From assembly GCF_900566075.1 (NCBI RefSeq), contig NZ_UPHU01000001.1, positions 4,650,325 through 4,714,324 of the forward strand: 64,000 bases of DNA, read 5' to 3'. Each line of letters starts with the position of its first letter. Within the stretch, counting starts at the first letter, position 1. Below are positions 44,649-52,561 of this stretch, one piece after another. The notes beneath the pieces are model-generated. The model was given only the letters and a program-made list of their open reading frames with translations. It did no database searches and was not told where the DNA came from. This DNA comes from Mycobacterium pseudokansasii (lineage in GTDB: Bacteria; Actinomycetota; Actinomycetes; Mycobacteriales; Mycobacteriaceae). The translations under genes and the position numbers were made by a program.

Positions 44649-44978
44649 CTGCGTTTACTCCCTGCGTGTTTCGACTACATCGCATTGATGCCGACGCTAT
44701 TCGGTTGTGGTGATCGAACCTATACATACGGGACAGATGCGTCAACGATGTTGTACTTACGGCGTTTCGGAATCTGATTCTGTTGCGATGCCGTATTTTA
44801 GGAAAACCTGGCTGTGTACATCGTTGCGAAATCACGCTGTTTGGAGCGTATAAAATCGAATTATCCTGGGCTGGAAATCAATTCACCAGCATTGATGCGC
44901 GCTACTGGATTCGGCTGCGGCCTCGACGGCGGCGGCCGGACGTCTCCCGGCGAGAGCACGTTGATGCTCCCTCTCGTG
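44649..44978. other. AT-rich intergenic region upstream of the LPMO gene
   Basis: The 330-nt gap has long stretches well below the GC of its surroundings (for example 44690-44890) and carries no gene I recognise. Apart from the LPMO promoter candidate it shows no repeats. The composition suggests incoming DNA around the LPMO gene. Confidence 0.5.
44717..44745 (-). promoter_or_regulatory. Candidate promoter of the LPMO gene
   Basis: On the minus strand TTGACG (44745-44740) and TAGGTT (44722-44717) are separated by 17 nt and lie about 70 nt upstream of the LPMO start. The fit to the housekeeping consensus is good but unconfirmed. Confidence 0.4.
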
Positions 44979-46403
44979 TTAGGCGGCAGCCCCTCCGACT
45001 GGCTCCCCTGCCGCTTGTTGTCGCAACGTCGGTGCCGGCCCACTCCCGCCGTGCGGGCGTACGTAGCGCCACCAGGTCAACGTCGTGGCGCCGATATAGC
45101 ACAGCAGGAAGACCCAGAATGCCGGGGTTTCGGTGCCGGCGCTCACATACGACTGCCGCAGCACCAGGTTGACCCCCATGGCACCCAACCCGCCGAGTGT
45201 CCCGGCAAACCCGATCAACGCTCCCGACATGACCCGCTCCCAGTCGCGGCGTTCGGCGGCGGTGGCGTTCAGCGCGCGACTGCGATTCTGAAAAATCGAC
45301 GGGATCAGCTTGAACACCGACCCCTTGCCGATGCCGCAACAGATGAACAGCATGATGAAGCCGAAGATGTAGCCGATCATCGTATGGACTGTCGGCCCCC
45401 CGCGAGTCCCCTGAGTGAGGTCGTCGTGGGTGCTGACCGCGACCAGGAACCCACCGGCTCCCGCCATGGCGGCCAATGCACTGAGGGTCACGTAACCACC
45501 ACCAAAGCGGTCGCCCAACCTGCCGCCGATTATCCGCGCCACCGATCCCAGCAGCGGGCCGATGAAGGCGATCTCCGCCGCGTGCAGCGATGCCTGTGCG
45601 TGGGTTTGCCCCGCGGCCACGAAATTGTGCACCAGCACCTGGCCGAAAGCGAACGCGAAACCGAGAAACGAGCCGGAGCAGCACAGATAGAGAAATGAGA
45701 TGGCCCACGAGTCGGGAACCCGCAGAACCGATCGCACATGGCCCACGTCGATGACGTGGCTAAGGTTGTCCAGGAACAGTGCCGCGCCGACAGCCGCTAC
45801 GGCCAGCAGGACCAGGTAAACCGCGCACACCACGTAGGGCGCCTGGTGGCCGGCGGTCGCCAGCACTACGAGCCCGACTGCCTGAATGGCCGCCGACCCC
45901 AGGTTGGTGAAACCCCCGGTGAAGCCCAGCGCAAAGCCCTTCAGCCGCTGCGGGTAGAAGGCTTCGATGTGCGCCAGCGAAGCGGCGTAGTTGCCGCCGC
46001 CCAATCCGGTCAGCGCGGCGCAGGCCAGATATGGCCACAACGGCAGGCCGGGGTTGGCCAGCAACACCATCGCGCCGACGGTGGGGATCAGCAACACCAG
46101 TGACGACGAAACGGCCCAATTGCGTCCGCCGAACCTCGTGGTAGCCATCGCATAGGGGATGCGCACGATCGCCCCGACGAACGTCGCGGTGGCCGCCAGC
46201 AGCAGCTTGTCGCCGGTCGAAAAACCGTAGACGCTCTGCGGCATGAACAGCACCATTACCGACCAGAGGTACCAGATGGAGAAGGCGATGTGCCCGGTCA
46301 CGTTCGACCAAATCAGATTGCGACGGGCGATCACGTTGTTGCCGTCGCGCCAGGCGGCAGCGTCTTCCGCATCCCAATCCGCGATGCGATGCGGTCGCGC
46401 CAT
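44979..46403 (-). CDS. Nitrate/nitrite transporter (NarK-type MFS)
   Basis: A 474-residue, 12-helix MFS transporter. The nitrate signature appears as GLGGGNYAASLAHIEAFYP and the matching second one around IGKGSVFKLIPSIFQ, preceded by an N-terminal WDAEDAAAWRDGNNVIARRN typical of NarK proteins. The ATG at 46403 (MARPHRIADW) follows AAAGG and is preferred to an upstream codon at 46451. Size and sequence resemble NarK3. It would import nitrate or export nitrite; no nitrate reductase gene lies nearby. Confidence 0.9.
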   Translation of the reverse strand: MARPHRIADWDAEDAAAWRDGNNVIARRNLIWSNVTGHIAFSIWYLWSVMVLFMPQSVYGFSTGDKLLLAATATFVGAIVRIPYAMATTRFGGRNWAVSSSLVLLIPTVGAMVLLANPGLPLWPYLACAALTGLGGGNYAASLAHIEAFYPQRLKGFALGFTGGFTNLGSAAIQAVGLVVLATAGHQAPYVVCAVYLVLLAVAAVGAALFLDNLSHVIDVGHVRSVLRVPDSWAISFLYLCCSGSFLGFAFAFGQVLVHNFVAAGQTHAQASLHAAEIAFIGPLLGSVARIIGGRLGDRFGGGYVTLSALAAMAGAGGFLVAVSTHDDLTQGTRGGPTVHTMIGYIFGFIMLFICCGIGKGSVFKLIPSIFQNRSRALNATAAERRDWERVMSGALIGFAGTLGGLGAMGVNLVLRQSYVSAGTETPAFWVFLLCYIGATTLTWWRYVRPHGGSGPAPTLRQQAAGEPVGGAAA

Positions 46404-46844
46404 ACGGTACTTACCTTTCACAGACGATGTCGGCGTACCACCGAGCGGCAATACATGGTGGCTTAGTGTGCATTCACTCGGGAAGATCAGGCAACAGTGG
46501 GTCGGTGCGTTTTGTTGCCCACCGAAACCGTCGGACGTTGCTCGGCCGATCGGTTCGGACGTCCGGCATACGGATTATCAGTATGACGACGCGCCGCCGG
46601 CTGGCCGCGGGTTGCCACACTTCTCCACCGATGGCTCTGACGAAAAGTGCACGGACACTGCTCTTCCTCCGCGTCACGAATGACTACCCGATCGGACAGC
46701 AACGCAACGCGGTTCTAAGGGGCTCTTGACGACGACCGGTGACACCTGGGCAATGACGAACACGGGCACCGCTGCACGCCGTCACACCGACCACCCGATA
46801 GTGAAGCCCAATCGCGGTCACCCGACAACCAGACATCGCTTACG

Positions 46845-47326
46845 CACAGGAGATTTTCAGCTCACTTGGCCAGTACTGCCAGCCGAGCGGAGACTTCACC
46901 TCACCCGGGACCTCACCCGGAACCGGCTCGGCTTCGGGCCACGGCCGACGCTCGAGCAGCGGCGATGATGCAGAGCCGCAGCGCTTTCCGCGGATGTACC
47001 CCTCCCCCGGATTGCGGCGCTCTCCTGGTTCGTCGAAATAGCTTGCCGCGTAACCATATCCGGACTCGCGTAATGCCTGAAACCCAGTCCAACAGCCAGT
47101 CCAACAGCCAGTCCAACAGCCAGTCCAACAGCCAGTCCAACAGCCAATAAGGTACTGCCGTGGCAGAGTCGCCGGGGACATGTCCCGCTGCCAGAAATCC
47201 ACGATTCGAAATACCTCCACCCCAATGTAATTCGTGTGATGCCGGTCGGGCTTTCCGGACAGCTCCTCGACGCCGGGCCGCTTGACCACATCGTTACACC
47301 CGAAGGTTAGCTGTAAATCTCCTGTG
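46845..47326. repeat. 482-bp segment bounded by 18-bp inverted repeats
   Basis: CACAGGAGATTTTCAGCT at 46845-46862 recurs inverted at 47309-47326 with 17 of 18 matches. The bounded segment has no transposase. It could be a miniature inverted-repeat element, an IS remnant or two copies of one operator. No target-site duplication is evident. Confidence 0.5.
47085..47144. repeat. Five perfect copies of a 12-bp tandem repeat
   Basis: CAGTCCAACAGC is repeated five times without change, at 47085, 47097, 47109, 47121 and 47133. The unit is a multiple of three, so any frame through it stays open (Gln-Ser-Asn-Ser on one strand). The perfect copies suggest recent slippage. Confidence 0.9.
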
Positions 47327-47639
47327 CATCGTTGATACATTTGGTGTCCCTATGCAACAATTGCATGCGACTATTGACTGGTCAGTGAGACGTGCGCTGT
47401 CAAGGTGAGTACGCGGCGGATGGTCAACGTGCGTTGGCAGCCCTGCTCGCCCTTGACCGCGCGTGGTCGTTCACAGCCACAAATCGTTGCAACACAACAG
47501 CTGTAGGGGCGTCCGTTGTGTTTGGCAACATCCCGGTCAGCCGCCGATTGCCTGACCTAGCCACGAGTGCTCAGCGAGTTCCGCGGCTCGGCTTGTCGCG
47601 ACCTGAGCGGCACTGAGGAAAACTGAGGAAGGTGAAAAA

Positions 47640-48824
47640 CTGATACTGGACTATGGGGCCCTGGCGCCCGAGATCAACTCGGGCAGAATGTATTCGGGTC
47701 CTGGCTCGGCGTCAATGCTGACGGCCGCCGCAGCCTGGGAGACACTCGCAGCAGGCTTGGAGTCCACATCGCGCGCGTACTGCGTCGTGATCTCGCAGCT
47801 GCAAGGCGAAAGTTGGTCGGGCAGTGCGTCGGCGGCGATGGGCAGCGCCGTCGCACCATACCTGGCATGGGCGACGGCGACGGGAGCGCAGGCCGAGCAG
47901 GCTGCCAGCGGGGCTCGTGCGGCAGCGGCCGCCTACGAGGCTGCGTTCGCCGCGACGGTGCCGCCAGCCCTGGTGATCGCCAACCGTGACCAGTTGGCGA
48001 CGCTGGTGGCAACCAATGTTCTGGGCCAGAACAGCACCGCTATCGCCGCCACCGAATCCGCATACGAACAGATGTGGGCGCAGGATGCGGCTGCGATGTA
48101 CGGTTACGCTGCCGCGTCGTCGGCAGCGACCGGGCTGACCCCTTTCCGGGAACCACCCCAGACCACGAACCTCACCGGGCAAGCAGCCCAATCCACCGCG
48201 GTGGCCCAAGCCGGCGCCGCATCGGCCGCCGGCAATACTCAGACCAGCTTGACGCAATTGATGTCGACGATGTCACAACAGCTGCAAGCCCTGGCGGCGG
48301 GTGGTCATTCGGCCCATTCCTGGTGGCTGGGGCCATCGACGATACTTGCGGCTTTCAGCGCCTTCAACACGCTGGCCGGTCCGGCGAGTCTGGCCTCGAA
48401 TTTCAGCCGTACCAGCACATCGGCCGGAAGTTTCCTGACCGGGGCCTACCGATCCGGGATTCAGGCCGGCGGCGGCGCCGCGAAAGCGATCGCTAAGGGC
48501 GCGGAATCGGTTGGCCCGGCAACCCTTCGCGGCCAGGTGGCAGTGAGTGTGGGTAACGCGACGCCGGTCGGGCGGCTGTCTGTTCCGCAGAGCTGGGCGA
48601 CGACAAATCCACCCGTCTTGGCGGCTGCCGACGAGCCGATGTGGTTGTCCGACACCGAACTCGACGGCGGCCCGTCATGGTCGGAGACACCGGAGATGCT
48701 CACCGGGCCGCCGACCGCGGGCATGGGGCCGATAGCGGGCTTCTCGACGCGTCCCACCGTCGGCAGCGTGTTGCGCGTGGAGCCCCGGCGGTTCAAGATG
48801 CCACGCCCGTCGCTCGGCGGCTAG
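47640..48824 (+). CDS. PPE-SVP protein lacking a standard start codon
   Basis: A PPE protein of about 394 residues: ILDYGALAPEINSGRMYSGPG at the N-terminus, WAQDAAAMYGYAA in the PPE domain, the SVP motif GRLSVPQSW near residue 310 and a C-terminal RRFKMPRPSLGG. The frame is closed by a TGA at 47604 and has no ATG, GTG or TTG before the PPE motif. The best candidate is CTG 47640, seven nt after GAGGAAGG. The internal ATG 47688 would remove the conserved PPE segment. It may use CTG, or be a start-less pseudogene. It is followed by a second PPE-SVP gene; no PE partner is nearby. Confidence 0.75.
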   Translation: MILDYGALAPEINSGRMYSGPGSASMLTAAAAWETLAAGLESTSRAYCVVISQLQGESWSGSASAAMGSAVAPYLAWATATGAQAEQAASGARAAAAAYEAAFAATVPPALVIANRDQLATLVATNVLGQNSTAIAATESAYEQMWAQDAAAMYGYAAASSAATGLTPFREPPQTTNLTGQAAQSTAVAQAGAASAAGNTQTSLTQLMSTMSQQLQALAAGGHSAHSWWLGPSTILAAFSAFNTLAGPASLASNFSRTSTSAGSFLTGAYRSGIQAGGGAAKAIAKGAESVGPATLRGQVAVSVGNATPVGRLSVPQSWATTNPPVLAAADEPMWLSDTELDGGPSWSETPEMLTGPPTAGMGPIAGFSTRPTVGSVLRVEPRRFKMPRPSLGG

Positions 48825-48872
48825 TACGTCGGTTACCTGAACCCGGCCCGTCCATGCACAGAAAGAGTGCCG

Positions 48873-50033
48873 ATGCTTGATTTCGGGATGCTGCCTCCCG
48901 AGATCAATTCGGCCAGAATGTATTCCGGGCCCGGCTCGGGACCGATGATGGCGGCCGCGTCGGCATGGGCAGCGCTCGCCGCGCAACTGGAACTGTTCGC
49001 GGCCGGCTACTCCACAGTGCTGTCGGAGCTGCTGGACACCAGCTGGTCGGGCGCCGCGGCCATCGCTATGGCCAGTGCCGTCACCCCATATGTGGCGTGG
49101 GCGCTGACGACAGCGGCGCAGGCTGAACAAATCGCCGATCAGGCCCGTGCAGCGGCGGCCGCGTACGAGGCGGCTTACGCCGCAACGGTGCCGCCAGAAG
49201 TGGTCGCAGCCAACCGCATCCTGCTTGCGACGCTGGTCGCAACCAACTTCTTTGGTCAGAACACCCCGATGATCGCCGCGACCGAGGCCGCCTACGTGGA
49301 GATGTGGGCTCAAGACGCGGCAGCAATGTACTGCTATGCCGCTTCGTCGTTGGTTGCCACGCAACCGGTGCCGCTCAGCGCTCCGCCGCAGAGCACAACT
49401 GCCGGCGGACCAGCTGACGAGATGGCCGCGGCGGCGCATCTGGTTGCCACCTCGACCGCCGAACACGCCAAACTGGGCCAAATCGTGGCGCAGCTGCTGC
49501 AAGCCCTTGCAACAGCAGGGCATTCGGGGTCTTGGTGGACATTCTGGCCGACCCTGTTGCTCACGCTCGTCAGCGACTTCAATACCCTCACCGGCCCAGC
49601 GAACCTTGCTGCCGCCCTCAGCCGCACCGTCACCTCGGCGGGCCGATTCGGTACCGGGCTTTACCGCTCCGACGTCCAGGCCGAAGCCAAGGCCACTCCC
49701 ATCACCCGGGCGACCACGGTGCGGGCCGGACGACTAGGAAACGGTGCGGTGCTTGCCCGGGTGGGGCGCGCTGCGACGGTGGGACGCTTGTCCGTCCCGC
49801 AGAGCTGGACGGCGGCCATCTCGCAGCCCAGCGTCGGCGATACGCTGCCGGAGCCCCGCGGAACCGATCTTCGCGCCGTTTCGGCCGGCGGCCCAGACTC
49901 ACCGCACGGCATCTCCAACCGGCTGCCCGGCACGGGGCCGATGACCGGCAACGTCGCCCGACGCACCGGCACCCCGGTGTTGCGGACGGGGCGTCGCCGC
50001 TTCACGATGCCCCGTCCGCTATCCGGCGGATAG
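48873..50033 (+). CDS. PPE-SVP protein
   Basis: A 386-residue PPE protein starting MLDFGMLPPEINSARMYSGP. WAQDAAAMYCYAAS, the SVP motif GRLSVPQSWTAA and the C-terminal RRRFTMPRPLSGG place it in the SVP subfamily with its upstream neighbour, 48 nt away on the same strand; the two are probably tandem duplicates. The ATG at 48873 is chosen over GTG 48867. Such proteins are ESX-5 substrates found at the cell surface; the role here is unknown. Confidence 0.9.
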   Translation: MLDFGMLPPEINSARMYSGPGSGPMMAAASAWAALAAQLELFAAGYSTVLSELLDTSWSGAAAIAMASAVTPYVAWALTTAAQAEQIADQARAAAAAYEAAYAATVPPEVVAANRILLATLVATNFFGQNTPMIAATEAAYVEMWAQDAAAMYCYAASSLVATQPVPLSAPPQSTTAGGPADEMAAAAHLVATSTAEHAKLGQIVAQLLQALATAGHSGSWWTFWPTLLLTLVSDFNTLTGPANLAAALSRTVTSAGRFGTGLYRSDVQAEAKATPITRATTVRAGRLGNGAVLARVGRAATVGRLSVPQSWTAAISQPSVGDTLPEPRGTDLRAVSAGGPDSPHGISNRLPGTGPMTGNVARRTGTPVLRTGRRRFTMPRPLSGG

Positions 50034-50072
50034 CGCGGTGCAATGCGTGCCGCCGGCGAGCACATGCGACCG

Positions 50073-52463
50073 TTATCGTCTGCCGACGTGTTGCACTGCT
50101 CCGGCGTCTCCGGCATCCGGGTACTTCGGTGGCTCCTCCAGCACGTGGTAGCCGGGGTCGAGCATCCACACGGGCCGGTTGCCGCTCTGGCGGGCCTTGC
50201 CGGTGATCCGCACCAGCTGGCCTGGCTGGATGTCGGCGCCGCCGCGCCCATCGCGAAACGCGATCCGGATGTCCCCGCTCTCGTCGCCCACCAGGATCCA
50301 TCGCTGCGTTCGCCCACGTTTGCTGATGTCCTCGACCTGACTGACCCGCCCTTCGATGGTCGCGCGCTGGCCGGGAATCAGCCCCGCCACGGTGATCACC
50401 GTCGGCGGCCGTTCGGGATGCTCGTAGGCGTGGACAGCCGACCCGGCGTCCCGGGAGACCCACACTTCGAGCCTGTCCAGCACCCGCGCCACCCGTTGCT
50501 CGATGCCGTCGGGGTAGGCCTGCTTGATCCGGGACTGGACGTCGTAGGGCACGATCGTGGCCGCGGCGTCCGGAATCAGGCTGACAGCCCGCGCGATCTT
50601 GTCCGCGGTGCGGTCGTGCAGCAGCCGCCCCAGCACCGGCGCGAACGTTCGACGCGGCAACAACACCGTCACGTTGGTGTTCGGATGCTCATCACGCGCT
50701 TGGGCAACCAGCAGCTGTGCCGCGCGGTTGATGCGCCGATCCGGACAGTCCACCACCCGCAACGGGGTGTCGAGGTCGAAGTGGTCCCAGCGTTTGCGCA
50801 ACTGCGCGGCCTGGGCCGCGTCGACCATGAAATGCACCGCGATCAGTTCGTCGGCGCGAAGCCCTTTCCCGTACCGCAACGCCTCGAGCACCGAGAGATC
50901 GACCGAACTCACGAAGACATACACCCGATGCCGGGCATACCTCACCACCTCGGGACGGTCGGTCCGGAACATCTCGAGAATGGCCGCCTCGGCCCGATAC
51001 TCGCGGTTGAGCCGCATCAGGACGAACACCAGTATCGGAAACACGACGACAACCAGCCAGGCACCCTCGGTGAACTTCGCCACCGCGAAGATGCCCACCA
51101 CGACCGTCGACAAGATTCCCGCCGACAGGTTGATCGCCAACCGGTAATGCCATCCGGGTTCGCGTTGGGTCAGATGGTGTTTGGTCATCCCGTAGCCGGC
51201 CATCGAGAACCCGGTGAACACTCCGATCGCGTAGAACGGGACCAACGCGTTGACCGACCCACCGGTGATCACCAGCAGCGCTACCGATAGCGCCGTCAGG
51301 GTGATGATGCCGTTCGAAAACACCAGGCGGTAACCACGTTTGGTCAGCTGCCGGGGCAGGAACCGGTCTTCGGCGACGAAACTGGCCAGTGCCGGAAACC
51401 CGTTGAAGCTCGTGTTGGCACCGGTGAAAAGGATTGCCGCGGTTGAGGCCTGGACCAGGACGAAGAAGACGTGTCCGATCGCCCCGGTGCCGAATACGGC
51501 TCGGCCGATTTGGGAAAGCACCGACGGGTATTCGGTGCGGTACGGGGTGGCATGGGTGGCGTAGGCAAGATAGGCGACACCGGCCAACAAGAAACCAAGA
51601 ATGCAGGCCATCGTGGTGAGAACTCGACGCGCATTGCGGCCCTGCGGTTTCCGGAACACGTCGACCGTATTGGAGATCGCCTCCACGCCCGTCAGCGACG
51701 AACCGCCGTTGGCGAATGCGCGCAACACCACCAGGATGGTTGCACCCATCACCAGCCCGTTCCCCTGGTGGACGGGCACCGTCCCGGGCAGTTGCGCAGG
51801 ATCGTATACCGGTAAGTCACCGAATATTTGGCGGACGACACCGGTGATAATGGTCAAGGCGATCATGACGACGAAGAAGTACGTCGCCGCCGCAAACGGT
51901 AGTCCGGCTTCGCGCATGCCCCGCAAGTTCGCATAGCAGATGACGATCACCACACCCACCGTGATTTCCAGGCTGTAGGGACCCAGCGCCGGTATGGCTG
52001 ACACCACCGCGACGGTCCCGGCCGCCGACTGCACCGCGACGGTGACCACGTAGTCGATGAGCAGTGCCGCAGCCGCGATCTGCGCAATGCGCGGCCCGAA
52101 GTTCTCCCGCGCCACGATGTAGGAACCGCCGGCTCGGGTGTAGGCGATCACGACCTGCCGGTACGAAGCCGTGACCAGCACCAGGATCAGCAGGATGACG
52201 CCTGTGAGGGGCAGCAGCAACGCGAAGGCCGCCAGTCCGGCGCTCGGCAGCAGCTCGATCAGGATCTGCTCTGGACCATAGGCCGTCGACGAGATGGCGT
52301 CCGGTGAAAGTGCACCCAGCGCAACCGGATTCGACAGCTTCTCGGATGTCAGGCTTTCGGTGACGAGCGGTTTGCCCAGAAACACCCGCTTGACGATGTC
52401 GCCGAGCGACAACGGGATGGGCGGCTTGACAGCCGGATTACCAGCCGAAGCGGTCACGACCAC
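50073..52463 (-). CDS. APC/KimA-like transporter with C-terminal OB-fold domain
   Basis: A 796-residue membrane protein. Residues about 45-490 form a 12-helix APC-type core (LSPDAISSTAYGPEQIL, YTRAGGSYIVARENFGP, GANTSFNGFPALASF). Residues 500-670 are a soluble USP-like domain (RVYVFVSSVDLSVLEALRYG). The last ~110 residues look like an OB-fold (IEGRVSQVEDISKRGRTQRW, then GQLVRITGKARQ). The first two parts resemble KimA-type potassium importers and the Rv2690c protein of the mycobacterial trk region; the OB-fold is an unusual addition. The GTG at 52457, after AAGGAG, may be the true start. Substrate (potassium or amino acid) is inferred only. Confidence 0.8.
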   Translation of the reverse strand: MVVTASAGNPAVKPPIPLSLGDIVKRVFLGKPLVTESLTSEKLSNPVALGALSPDAISSTAYGPEQILIELLPSAGLAAFALLLPLTGVILLILVLVTASYRQVVIAYTRAGGSYIVARENFGPRIAQIAAAALLIDYVVTVAVQSAAGTVAVVSAIPALGPYSLEITVGVVIVICYANLRGMREAGLPFAAATYFFVVMIALTIITGVVRQIFGDLPVYDPAQLPGTVPVHQGNGLVMGATILVVLRAFANGGSSLTGVEAISNTVDVFRKPQGRNARRVLTTMACILGFLLAGVAYLAYATHATPYRTEYPSVLSQIGRAVFGTGAIGHVFFVLVQASTAAILFTGANTSFNGFPALASFVAEDRFLPRQLTKRGYRLVFSNGIITLTALSVALLVITGGSVNALVPFYAIGVFTGFSMAGYGMTKHHLTQREPGWHYRLAINLSAGILSTVVVGIFAVAKFTEGAWLVVVVFPILVFVLMRLNREYRAEAAILEMFRTDRPEVVRYARHRVYVFVSSVDLSVLEALRYGKGLRADELIAVHFMVDAAQAAQLRKRWDHFDLDTPLRVVDCPDRRINRAAQLLVAQARDEHPNTNVTVLLPRRTFAPVLGRLLHDRTADKIARAVSLIPDAAATIVPYDVQSRIKQAYPDGIEQRVARVLDRLEVWVSRDAGSAVHAYEHPERPPTVITVAGLIPGQRATIEGRVSQVEDISKRGRTQRWILVGDESGDIRIAFRDGRGGADIQPGQLVRITGKARQSGNRPVWMLDPGYHVLEEPPKYPDAGDAGAVQHVGRR

Positions 52464-52561
52464 TCCTTACCCGATCCTTACCCGAGGTGCAGCGTTGAGC
52501 AAGCATTCCCAGCATTCTGCCAAGCCGGTGTCTGGTTGCGTGTTGGTTAGGGTGGGCACTC

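Larger units (their letters stand above)
46404..47639. other. 1.2-kb region without a convincing gene
   Basis: The region lies between the nark-like start and the first PPE gene. A 482-bp segment with inverted ends and a 12-bp tandem repeat are annotated separately. A 166-codon minus-strand frame (46840-47340) spans that segment, but its translation is mostly repeat-derived (WTGC units) and unrecognisable. No tRNA or IS gene is visible. Confidence 0.5.

Noticed and set aside
47085..47144. CRISPR or VNTR-type array
   Set aside because: The 12-bp units have no spacers. Kept as a tandem repeat only.
46840..47340. 166-codon minus-strand frame spanning the inverted-repeat segment
   Set aside because: Much of the translation is the 12-bp repeat read through (WTGC units), no domain is recognised and there is no clear ribosome site.
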